A stretch of 64,000 nucleotides of DNA from Malurus cyaneus samueli (Eukaryota; Chordata; Aves; Passeriformes; Maluridae): NCBI GenBank assembly GCA_009741485.1, contig CM019219.1, positions 31,715,280-31,779,279 of the forward strand, read 5' to 3'. Both the position numbers and the translations under genes were made by a program. How positions within the stretch are numbered: the first letter of the stretch is position 1; each line of letters opens with the position of its first letter. The notes under the pieces are model-generated. The model was not told where the DNA came from, ran no database searches, and saw only the letters and a list, made by a program, of their open reading frames with translations. Positions 45,803-57,800 of this stretch are shown here, piece after piece.

Positions 45803-48800
45803 GTGAGCAGAGCCACCCCGTGTCCCCATCCCTCACTTCATTCCAGGCCCTTTTCCCTCTTGCCCCATGCTGGTGTTTCTCCTCCAGCTCATCCCACTGG
45901 AGCTTTCCTTACAGACAAGATGGGTTGGAGCTACCTCCATCCATGAGTTTCCTGAAAGCACTTGGCCCAAATAAGCTTTGTGGCTTTTTTGTTGTGGGGT
46001 GGTATTTTTTTTCCCCTCCTCTGAATAGTGACAAAATAAATTGTATTTCCTTGTTAGCTCTTCTGTGGGAAGGTGTCAGCTCTTCTGTGGTCACCAAACA
46101 GCCCAGAAGCCTGGGGATGTCACCCTGCCTGATTTCACACTAACCCTTGTGCGGGACTCGGGGCTTTTAAAAGGGATTTTAAAGGCAGCGCGTTTAAATC
46201 CGATTTAAAAAAAAAAAAAATAAAGAGAAAAGGGACTGCTTTCGTCTGAAATGCCTAATCAACATGTAGGAGTCATTGCCAGGAGGGGTGGCAAAGGCTG
46301 GCAGATTAGGCAGGTTCGTAGAGGGATTAAGTGTTTAATGGGTAATGAGAGCAATTGCAGGTAGGATTTGAAATGCCTGTTGATGGCAAATGAGCTCTTG
46401 CCTGCCTTGGAGGATAAGCCAGCCTCTGGCTGCCTGGAACGGGGTGAGAAGGTGCTTAGGCAGTTTATGGGAGGTCTTACTCCATGGGATTGGGCTCTGC
46501 AGAGCTGCTTGGTCCGTGCTTTGAAACATCCTGGCGTGAGAGCGAGACATGGGGTTGAATGTATCACATAATTGAGTAGATTTGCTAAAATTGGGTTGTT
46601 TTAGCCTGGCTCCCATCTTTTCTGCACCGGTTTTGGTGCCTGTAGCCTGATCGGGAATGGAGGAGAGCAGTTAAATTTCCCCTCTAGGATGTGCTATCTG
46701 CAAATCCCTGCACATGTGGCATCTGGAGGGCTTCACCTGCAGAGGTGCTGGGCTTGGAGGAGAGACTTCATCAGCCTGGAGGAGCCACAAGTGTTTTTAC
46801 AGAATTCCCTCTTGTCCCTATGACTGTTCCCACAGCCTTGCCCATCCCTGGTATCTGTTGCTCTCCCCACTGTACCAGCCATGAGCCAGCCTGTGCTCAG
46901 GTGCATCCCTGAACCTGCTCTGTGAAGGGAAGATCCATATCCTTTCCTCTGCAGCTTTGGGAGCCTTTTCTCCTCAAGCTGCTCAAGCCATTTCTGGGGT
47001 GTTTTTCTTCCAGAGGAAGGCTGGTCAGAGATGTCCAGTCAGGCTGTCCCTTTGCCTCTCCGAGGCTGACAGGAGCAGGGGCTTTCTCTCTTCTGGGATG
47101 AATTTCCCCCTCCCAGCTCTTGCAGAGGCAGGATTTGATGCAGGGCAGAGTCAGTTCTGGTCAGTGACCGAGCAGCCTTTGCTGAGGGGTTTTTATTTTA
47201 TTTTTAACATCTGGTGACACTGGGTCGAGCCAAAGGTCTGTGTGCCCTGCGTGCTGCAGTGGAGGATGCTCGGGGGAAGATCATGGAACCAGGACAAGGA
47301 GGGAGTGATGGAGCTGCCCTGTCACCCTCACAGCTTGCCACCACCCGTGAGCAGGAATTCCCAGCCCTGGTGGCAAAATCTGAACCACCAGGTGGATTCC
47401 CACCTTGTTAATTTGTCTAAGGGCTGTTAGCACACATTTCTCTGGGTCATCCCAGCATCCTGCAGGCGGGAGTTTCATGCCTTAATGAGGTACAATATGT
47501 AGAAATAAACCCTGTCTTTTATGGTTTGGTGGGAAGGTGGAATGGTTTGGGTGGGAAGGGACCTTAAAGATGATCCAGTCCAACCCCCTGCCACAGGCAG
47601 GGACACCTTCCACTAAGCCAGGTTGTTCCAAACCCCATCCAACCTGGCCTGGGACCCTCCCAGGGATCCAGGAGCAGCCATCTGGACAACCTGTTGCTGT
47701 GAGAACTTGTTTGCTTTGGGCCAGCATGTCCCTCTCAAATTCCAGTCTGCCGACACACTGGTGATTTGCAAAGGAAACAGCTTAGAGATGGCTGCCACCA
47801 GGGAGTGACCAGCAGTGCCTGCAGGTGATGGCATGCATGTAAAAGCTGCTGCTGTGGGCATCTTTGCCTGGCAGCCTCCCTAAGGAGAAAGGAGCTGGAA
47901 CCAAAGTGGTTTAATGTGCTCAAAAATCTGCATTTGCAGCGCCCGGTGTCGGTCGGGAAAGAGCACGGGACAGAGCTGGGCACAAAGGCAGGGCTTAGCT
48001 CGGTTGGTTTGTGAGTGTCCTTGGCTAAAAGCTCCCTTTAACAAGAAGGGGGGAAAAAAAAGAGAACTTTTAAGATGACGTGTCTTGAATGAGCCTGGCC
48101 CAGTAATGCTCTGGCTGCGTCTGATCCAAAACATCTCATGCGGAAGAAAGCAAAAATAGGCCAAGTCAGAGAGGATAATTCAGCTGGGCAGGGCAGCAAG
48201 AGCAGCTCTGTTTGGGTGCCTGGAAGCCCTCAGGATACCACTCCTGCATGCCAGGAGCTCAGGCTGCAGTTTGGTGTGGTCACTGCTTCCAGGGAGGACA
48301 GAGGTGTGAGGCATTTGCAGGATGCTCATCCCACAAGGACTTTCCATCCTGTGTCTTGTGTTGGACCCATCTCCATCCTGGGTCCTTCTAAAAACCCTAA
48401 GTTTCCCAAAAGTGCCTGGCCCAAATACCTTTGCTTTAGAGTTTTTTTTTATTGTGGGGTGTTTTTTTGGTTTTTTTTTCCCCTCCTGAATAATGACAAA
48501 ATAAATTGTATTTCCTTGTCAGCTCTTCTGCAGAAAGGTGGCAGGGAGACAGTAATTGCTCCTCACAGCACTTTGAGAGAGCTGTAACAAAATTACAGCT
48601 GGGAGTGAAATTGAGGCCTTTTTAAAATAGAAACTGGAGGAAAGAAAAGGGCAGGTATTGCTTAAAATAAGGAAAAGTAAGCCCAGAGTCCCTGCTGCCC
48701 TTGGTGATGGCTGTTGATGCTTCCTGCAGTCCAGGAGATCATGTCCTGGTCATGGTGGTGTCACCTTTGTCACTGCACCCTGCTATGGATTTCTTTAAGA

Positions 48801-51800
48801 TTTTTGTCTTGTTGTATTTGTAAATGGCACAGGCAGGGGTGCCTTCTCCCCACAAGAAAGCCTGGGGGAGGCATCCTTCAAACCCCAGTGGGTGGGAAGG
48901 GGTCCAGACAAGGATCCTGGTGATGTGGGAGAGATGCTGGAGGAGGGTGACCCCTCTAGGAACGGGATGAGATTTTGGTGCTGCTCAGCTGGTCTGGGGG
49001 AAAAAAGGAGATGCTTCCACATGATCCTTCATCTCCAGAGGGAGCAGTCTCCCTGATTGGCAGAGGTGCCACCCAAGAGGAGAAGCTTCCAACCCTCTGT
49101 CCTCCAGCTCAGCAAACCCTGTCTGTCCCTCTGGGGTGCTGCCTCAGTTTCCCCGCTCCAGGATGCTCCCCACTGATGCTGATCTGTGTCCCTGCAGGGC
49201 TGCTGGTGCGGGAGGTGCAGATCGAGGTGTCCCGGCAGCAGGTGGAGGAGCTCTTCGGCCTCGAGGATTACTGGTGCCAGTGCGTGGCCTGGAGCTCGGC
49301 GGGCACCACCAAGAGCCGCAGGGCCTACGTCCGCATCGCCTGTGAGTGCCCTGTCCCCAAAGCCTGCCTGCTCCTCCTCTCCTTGACCCATTTGGGACAC
49401 CCCATCCTTGCTGGTTCGTTTTCTCTCCCCATCCCAGCTCTTGACCCATTTAGGACACCCCATCCTTGCTGGACTGCCCTGGTTTTCTCTCCCCATCTCA
49501 GCTTTTTCTCCCAAGTGTCATTGTCCCCACCCCGCTGGGATGGTGGCACTACAGCACTTCCCAGGGGTTTATTCTTTTTAATAACCCAGTGGATGGCACC
49601 TGGCACTCTCTGCCTGAACCAGCAACTCCACATCCTCTGTGTCCCTGCTGTCACTTGTCACTGCCCTGAGCTGCTGTTTCGGGGTGTCAGCCTGATTAAG
49701 GGCAGCGAGGCTGGAGGAGAACAGCCCAGCTTCCCCCATCCCAAATGGATTAATAATACAATAATATGGTTATAATATATAAATATATTCTATTATTAAC
49801 TAATAATCCAACATCGTATTCAAAACAGAGATGGTTGGTGGATCAGCTATGCTGCTGGAGGGTTTGGTCTGACCAGGGAAAATTACAGAATCACAGAATG
49901 TTTTGGATTGGAAAGAACTTTAAAGCTCACCCCATTCCAACCCCCCTACCATGGGCAGGGACAGCTTCTGCTGGACCAGCTTGCTCTGAGCCCCGTGGAC
50001 TCTGGCATTGAATATTTCCCTGGTGATTTTTGGAGCACAGGGTTCAGGAGCCACGTGGAGCTGGCTGGGAGCTGTAGTGAAGGATTGCAGCACCATCTAG
50101 TGATGCTTAAGCTCCTTCCAGGCCTCTGGAGCGGGATGCTGCCGTGTCCCCCACACCCCAGAGGGCTCTGCTGGGAGAGATGGAGAAACGGTGGGCAAGC
50201 TGAGGTTTGGCCCCAAAAGGAAGAGACTGGGTGGGGGTATAAGCTTGCAAGCACATAAAGGAGGGAAGATATCCTTGAGCATCATGTGCTGCCCCAAATC
50301 CATCCTGGCAAACATTATCCTTCAGCTCCTTCCTCCCAGGGGACGCTTTGCCCTGGCTGTGCTGTGCCAGAGGTATTTCCTGACTTGTGGACACTGGGTG
50401 TGGAGGCGTCCCTGTTCCTTCTGCAGGCTGGTAACCCCTGGCTTTGCCTTCCCCTTGCAGACCTGAGGAAGAACTTTGACCAAGAGCCGCTGGGCAAGGA
50501 GGTGCCACTGGAGCATGAGGTGCTGCTGCAGTGCCGCCCTCCCGAGGGGGTCCCGCAGGCCGAGGTGAGCAGCTCCCAAAGGAATGTGGGGTGTCCCATC
50601 CCATCCCATTCCATGAATCCCATCCCATCCCATCCCATCCCATCCCATCCCATCCTATGAATCCCATCCCATCCCATGGATCCCATGGATCCGATTCCAT
50701 CCCATGGATCCCCTCCCATCCCATGGATCCATCCCATGGTCCTTGGATCCCATCCATCCATCCCATTCCATCCCATCCCATCCATCTACCCCATGGATCC
50801 ATCTGTATGATCCCATCCCATGGGTCCCTTGGATCCCATCCCATCCCATCCTACCCCGTGGATCCCATGGATCCCATCCTACCCCATGGATCCTATGGTT
50901 CCCATCCTGTCCCATCTCACCATGGATCCCATCCCATGAATCCCATCCCATCCCATGGATCCCATGGATCCGATTTCATTCCATGGATCCCCTCCCATCC
51001 CATGGATCCCCTCCTACTCCATGGATCCTATGGATTCCATCCTGTCCCATCCCACCATGGATCCCATCCCATGAATCCCATCCTGTCCCATGGATCCCAT
51101 CCCAGGGATCCCTTCCCATCCCATGGATCCCATCCCATGATCCCTGATCCCATCCCATCCCATGATCCAATCCCATCCCATGGATCCCTTGGATCCCATC
51201 CCATCCCATGGATCCAATCCTATCCCATCAATCCCATCCTATCCCATGGATCCCATCCCATGGATCCCTTGGATCCCATCCCATCCCATGGATCCAATCC
51301 CATCCCATGGATCCCTTGGATCCCATCCCATCCCATCTGGGGATGGGTGACCTGTCAGCTCTCATTCAGCAGAATGGGTAATTTAGGGCAGCACCTGCTC
51401 AGCCCATTTCTCCCACACTTGCTGAGGTGTCACCAACCCCTCGGAGGGAAGGTCTGATGAACCCAGTGAGTTCTCTGGACGGGAGCCAAGGGCTGGGGAA
51501 GGCAGTGCAGATGGGTTCCCTCACCGAGGCAATGGAGCTTTACTGCCCCCAGCTCCATCAACCCATGGGAGCTGTGTGTTGGAGGCAGCCCCAGCATCTC
51601 ATCCTCGGCCAGAACAGCAGTAATGTGCCCCCCTTAGACCCAGTTTTTGAGGAAAAATAAATCCAATCAGAGGCCAGGTTGTGCAGTCAGTGGTTGAGGT
51701 GCTGATGTGATGAATCCCCACCTCGCTCTTTCCTGCCAGGTGGAGTGGCTGCGGAACGAGGACGTCATTGATCCCACCCAGGACACAAACTTCCTGATCA

Positions 51801-54800
51801 CCATCGATCACAACCTCATCATCAAGCAGGCTCGGCTGCTGGACACTGCTAATTACACCTGCATGGCCAAGAACATCGTGGCCAAGCGCCGCAGCACCAC
51901 GGCCGCCGTCATCGTCTACGGTACCTGCCCATGCTCTGGGGAGGGGACTTTGGGGCTGGGAAATGTGGAAAATTGGCTGGAAATTCCCATGCCTGTGGGA
52001 AATGTGGGCTGTTCCTGGGAGTGGTTGGAGGGAGTAAAATCAGTGCTTTAGATGAGGGGATAACCAATATCTGCACAAGAGGAGCCTCCAATGGCTCACG
52101 CTGCAGGCTGCAAGGAGAGGTTTGAGGTGGAGGGGTGGAGGTATTTCCAGTAATTGGTGGGATGGTGGATGGAGGTGTGATCCAGATGGATTGCTCTGAC
52201 TCTCAAAACAGCTGGAAAGCTGGGTTTGGCTTTTGCTGTAAAATCAAAAATCTCCTCGAGGCCTGGCATGTAAATATTTTCCAAGTGGGAGAAGGACCAA
52301 AGCCGTTTTGAGCATCTCAGGCTGTGGGGTGGGGCTCTCAAGAGGGAGTTTCATGATTTACTTTTCACGAGGGTGAGCTGTGAAGATGAAGATGTAAGGA
52401 CTTGAGGCTTAGCCCAGCCCAAGGCTGCAGTGTGAGTGTGCCCATGTCCTGTGCAGTGAACGGTGGCTGGTCCACCTGGTCCGAGTGGTCACCGTGCAAC
52501 AACCGCTGCGGCCGGGGCTGGCAGAAGCGCACCCGCACCTGCACCAACCCCGCCCCACTCAACGGCGGCTCCTTCTGCGACGGGCAGCCCTTCCAGAAAA
52601 TCACCTGCACCACCCTCTGCCCAGGTGAGCAGGGCCCAGAAACCACCAGGCTGTGGTTGGGATTGTTGGCTTTGTGCAGCCTGGACAAGGGAATGCTCTG
52701 AGGTGACCTAATTGCAGCCTTCCAGTACCTCAAGGGTGCTGCATGGAATATGGAGAGAGATTATTTACAAGGCCTGGAGGGACAGGACGGGGAGCAGTGG
52801 CTTTCCACTGCCAGAGGGCGAGGTTAGGTGGGATATTGGGAAGGAATTCTTCTCTGTGAGAGTGGGGAGGCTCTGGCACAGGGTGCCCAGAGAAGCTGTG
52901 GCTGTCCTGGATCCCTGGACTTGTCCAGGGCCGGGTTGGAATTGGGGCTTGGAGCACCCTGGGATAGTGGAAGTTGTCCTTGCCCATGGCAGGGGGGTGG
53001 AATGAGATGACCTTTAAGGTCTCTTGCAACCTCAACCTTTCTGTGATCCTACAAAGTTTTAGTCTCTGAGATCTGGAGGGTTTGCAGAGACACAATCAAC
53101 CTCCCAGCCAGCAGCAGGGCTGGGATAACACTCACCAAAGGAATGGGATAACACTCCCTCTCTGCTGCTGGCGATGGGGGAACAACCCCCCGAGGGTTTC
53201 ACTGACCCTTGTGTCCGGTGCCCTCAGTGGACGGCGCGTGGACGGAGTGGAGCAAGTGGTCAGCGTGCAGCACCGAGTGCACCCACTGGCGCAGCCGCGA
53301 GTGCACGGCCCCCGCGCCCCGCAACGGCGGCAAGGACTGCAGCGGGGTGCTGCTGGACTCCAAGAACTGCACCGACGGGCTCTGCCTGCACCGTGAGTAG
53401 CCAGGAGGGTGGCCACGGGCCTGGGGACGTGCCACAGGAGGAGGTGCCACCGGCTGTGGCGCTCTGGCATTTGGCCGCGTTGTACTGGCCGTGCCTCCGA
53501 GATGATAAACAGCCGCTGCCGCCGGAGTTTTGTGTCTTAAAAAAGATGTCTTCACTCCTTCCAAAGTTAGTTCTTGCCTGGAGGAAAGAGATATTGGGGA
53601 TTTTTGGTGGAATCTGAATGTGCCAATGGCATTCCCTGTTCCCCCTGTAGGTTTGGGGTCTCTGCTGAAATAAAGCTGGCTGTGGGTAGAGGGGGCAGCC
53701 AGGAGGGGTTTCTAAGCCATGGGAACACCTTCCCTGGGTCATGGCTGGGAGCTCTGGAGGTGTTTTTTTGAGGAAATAAGCCCATAAAGATGGTAGTGGT
53801 GCTGCTACCTGTGCCTGGGCAGGCTGAAGGCAGCCAGTGCTGCCACCTGCTGCCGTGTGACACCGCTGTCCCCTTTACTGATGGGGCACGGGGATGTCCC
53901 TGTCACTGAGCTTCTCCCTGGCCTTTGGAACACCCCAGGGAACGATGCTGATCTCCCACACCCCTGGGCTGGCTCACCTCCCACTTTCTGTTCCATCTCA
54001 TCCCCATCACCACCTTCACCTTTTTCTTTTCTAACTTTGTTTTTCCTAACAGATAAAAGAATTCTAAACGAGCCCAAAAGCCACCGTAAGTGCTCATTTC
54101 ACAGCCATTTCTTTTTTTCATTTGTTTGTTTCTTTTGTTTTGAATTCATGGTAGGGCCTCCCTGGGCAAGGATGGGGGGGAAGAGGGAGCAACTGGAGGG
54201 CACCCTAAAGCTCCTGTGTGCTCCTCAGGGTTGTCTCTGTCAGGATATGAGGGTTGCTCAGAGCTTCAGGAGCCTGAGCTGCACAAACCTGATGTTTCTG
54301 GGGCCCTCGGTGCTTGGGTGAAGTTGGAGCTGTATCCTCCAAAGTTCTGAGGGCTTCACCTCCATCTCATTCTCTGGCATTGCTCTTGACTTCCTGCTTT
54401 TAGAAAACTCCCTCCATCCTCACACCAGGCTCTCCAGCAGGCCCAGGGCACATCTTTCCCCCCTTGGCAGAGTCAGTGGTGGGGTTGGGGAGCACTGGTG
54501 GCTCTTGACGTGCGTTTCTGCTGCTCCTTTTCTCACCTCTGCACCTTTGATCCCTCCCAGTGCTGGAGGCCACGGGCGACGTGGCCCTGTACGCCGGGCT
54601 GGTGGTGGCCATTTTCGTCTTCATGGTGATCCTGATGGCTGTGGGGGTGGTGGTGTACCGGAGAAGGTGCCGGGACTTTGACACAGACATCACGGACTCG
54701 TCGGCCGCGCTGACTGGAGGCTTCCACCCCGTCAACTTCAAGACGTCCCGGCACGGTAAGAGCCGCGCTCTGTGGAGGTGCAGGCTGAAAGGAGGGCACA

Positions 54801-57800
54801 GCATGGGGTGGAGCCTCACTGGGCCACCAGTCCTGAGGAGAATCTGCTGCTTTTGGAAGGCTGAAGCTCCTGGAAGGGGTCAGATGTCGATGGTGGAAAT
54901 CAGGGCAGCCTGGTCCCATGGGAGGAGCCTTGAGGGTGGAACGAGATGGTTTTGGTGTCCAGTCCAACCCAAACCATTCTTCCACTCAAGCAGTGCTTTT
55001 CCAAGCCCATCCTTCCTCACCCCATACATGTTTCCTGGTCCCACAGACAACCCTCAGCTGCTGCACCCCTCGATGCAGCCGGACCTGACGGCCAGCGCGG
55101 GCGTTTACCGCGGCCCCATGTACGCCCTGCACGACTCGTCCGACAAGATCCCCATGACCAACTCGCCGCTGCTGGACCCCCTGCCCAGCCTCAAGATCAA
55201 GGTGTACAACTCCTCCACTGCCTCCTCCTCGCCGGGGCTGCACGATGGCACAGATCTGCTGGGGGGTGTCCCTGCTGGTGGCACCTACCCGGGGGACACG
55301 GCCAGGGACGGTCACTTTGCCAGCGTGCGGGGCAAAGGCTTGGGCTCACAGCATCTGCTCAGCCTGCCCCGTGAGCACGGCTACAGCGCCAGCGGCACCT
55401 TCGGCTACCTGGGGGGAAGGCTCACCGTGCCGGGCACAGGTAAGCCCCAGGCTGGGGTGTTTGTTTGCTGAACCATCGAGGAGTTGCTCTGGTCCAGGCA
55501 GAATTCCCTTTGCTGTCCCGGCTCAGGGAAGGAAGGTAGAAAGCCATTCCTGAGCCAGGCATCTCAGGCTGGAGGCCACAGTCTCCTTGGGTTTTCCCTG
55601 CCATTGGTCCAGGGCCAGCCCCCTGCAAAAAGATCCAAAGATCAGGATTTTCTTTCTAATAAAGAAAGTGCATTGGTCTGGCTCATGCTTGCAAGCTGTG
55701 CAGCCATGGGACATCCCAGGGCATCTCCAGCTGCTCCTGGATCCCTGGAAGTGTACCAGGCCAGGATGGGTGGGGCTTGGAGCACCCTGGGATAAGGGAA
55801 GGTCTCTGGAATGGGATGATCTTTAAGGTCCCTTGTGACCCACACCATCCCGATTTCTGTGATCTGGAGGTGTCTCTCTTTGTACTGCCCTGGCTCCCTG
55901 CTGGCTGGGGTGGGGGGTGGTTTCTCCCTGCTTTCTCCCAGTCCATGACTGATCCCTGTGTGTGCCATTCCAGGGGTGAGCCTGCTGGTGCCCCACGGGG
56001 CCATCCCCCAGGGCAAGTTCTACGAGATGTACCTGGTGCTCAACAAAGCTGACGGTGCCCTGTAAGTCACCCCGCTGGCCACCCTCTCCTTATGGGTCAC
56101 CGTGGAGTTCCCTGCCTCACCCCTGTCCCCTGTGTGTCCCCAGGCTGCCCTCAGAGGGCACGCAGACAGTGCTGAGCCCGGCGGTGACCTGCGGGCCCAC
56201 GGGGCTGCTCCTGTGCCGCCCTGTCGTGCTGACCGTCCCCCACTGCGCCGACGTCGGCTCCTCGGACTGGATCTACCAGCTGAAAACACAGTCCCACCAG
56301 GGAAACTGGGAGGTGAGCTGGGAACCCAGTCCCTGCAGCCAGCAGGGCGCAGCCCCTCGGACAGCAGGCTGACCCCCATCTCTCCTCACAGGAAGTGGTG
56401 ACCCTGGACGAGGAGACCCTCAACACCCCCTGTTACTGCCAGCTGGAAGCCAAGTCCTGCCATGTCCTGCTGGACCAGCTGGGCACCTACGTCTTTGTGG
56501 GAGAGTCCTACTCCCGGTCAGCCATCAAGAGGCTCCAGCTGGCCATCTTTGCCCCCACTGTCTGCACCTCCCTGGAGTACAGCCTCAAGGTCTACTGCCT
56601 GGAGGACACGCCAGATGCCCTGAAGGTAAAGATTCCCTTGCCAAAGCCCTCTGTGCTGGCAGCAGGATGGCCTGGCCCCAGGGAGCAGGCAGCCTGATGC
56701 AACTGGCTGCAAAGTGACCACAAGGAAATTATGAGGTGTTCACTGCTTTCCCTGTCCTTCCTTGCCCTCTCTGAAGAAGTCAGGGAGTGTGTTGGGCAGC
56801 TCCTCTGCTTGCTCCTGCAAGCATTGCTTGAGAGATTTGGCTGCTGATTGGGGGGTTTTTATAGCTCCTGTTATTCCTGCATGGATCCATGTCCCTCCTG
56901 CCTTGGAAGGGGTTTGTGGCATAGATGAGATTCAGTGAATCACGGAAAGCTGGAATTCGGATGTTTTGGCTGCCTGGACCCAGTGGTGCAGTGGCTGTTG
57001 GATTCCCTGGGGATCCTGTTGGAATTGCCATGCTGCCTCTGGGTGGGGCTGTAGGCAGGGCTCTGGCTCCTGGGCTGTCTTTTTCTTCTGAAAGCTGCCA
57101 GTGTCATGAAGGGATGGTGCTAAAAGCTCCTTGTGTTGGAGCTTTGTGTTCTCCGAGGAGCGCAGAGGCATTTATGGATGCTCTCGTTAGGAAATTCAAG
57201 TTTTAGGTGGGGCTGGTGTATGAGATGAGTTGGCAAAGCCGTTCTGCACGGGCTGGTGGCTGCTGCTGGCTCTCCTTAGCAGCTCCTCTCCCTGCTCCCT
57301 GCCTGGCTTTGGGCATGGAGGTGGACAGGGGAGCAGCCCCTGCCCTGCTGCTGGCTCTCACGCTGCCCGTCCCCCTGCCTGCAGGAGGTGCTGGAGCTGG
57401 AGAGGACGCTGGGAGGGTACCTGCTGGAGGAGCCCAAGCCCCTGCCCTTCAAGGACAGCTACCACAACCTGCGCCTGTCCATCCACGACATCCCCCACGC
57501 GCTGTGGAGGAGCAAACTGCTGGCCAAGTACCAGGTGAGGGGCTCGGTGGGATGCTCCCCCCTGTGAGGTGCTGCTGTCCCATCCCATCCCTGGCAGGGT
57601 GGCTGGAGGAGGTGGGAGCTGCTGGAGCTTTGCTGAGGCTGTGCTTTGGTGTGGCACAGGAAATCCCCTTCTATCACATCTGGAGCGGCAGCCAGCGCGC
57701 CCTGCACTGCACCTTCACGCTGGAGAGGTACAGCCAGGCCTCCACCGAGCTCACCTGCAAGATCTGCGTGCGGCAGGTGGAAGGGGAAGGGCAGATCTTC

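Larger units (their letters stand above)
45803..49197 (+). other. UNC5B intron 2
   Basis: A 3.4-kb intron with no additional exon seen. It holds the two related dispersed repeats, a CR1 (47521), an A run (46206-46220) and otherwise unique sequence. Confidence 0.8.
49342..50460 (+). other. UNC5B intron 3
   Basis: It holds a 58-base-period duplication (49382-49501, CTTGACCCATTT...GGACACCCCATCC), an AT-rich tract (49752-49806), a CR1 (49884) and unique sequence. Confidence 0.8.

Noticed and set aside
50531..51457. 308-codon open frame overlapping exon 4 and its intron
   Set aside because: It is in a different frame from exon 4 and consists of translated CCCAT/GGATCC repeat units.
54053..54085. 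Exon 8 as an acceptor-site artefact
   Set aside because: Size, phase and peptide position match the known vertebrate cassette, and both joins keep the frame, so it was retained as real.
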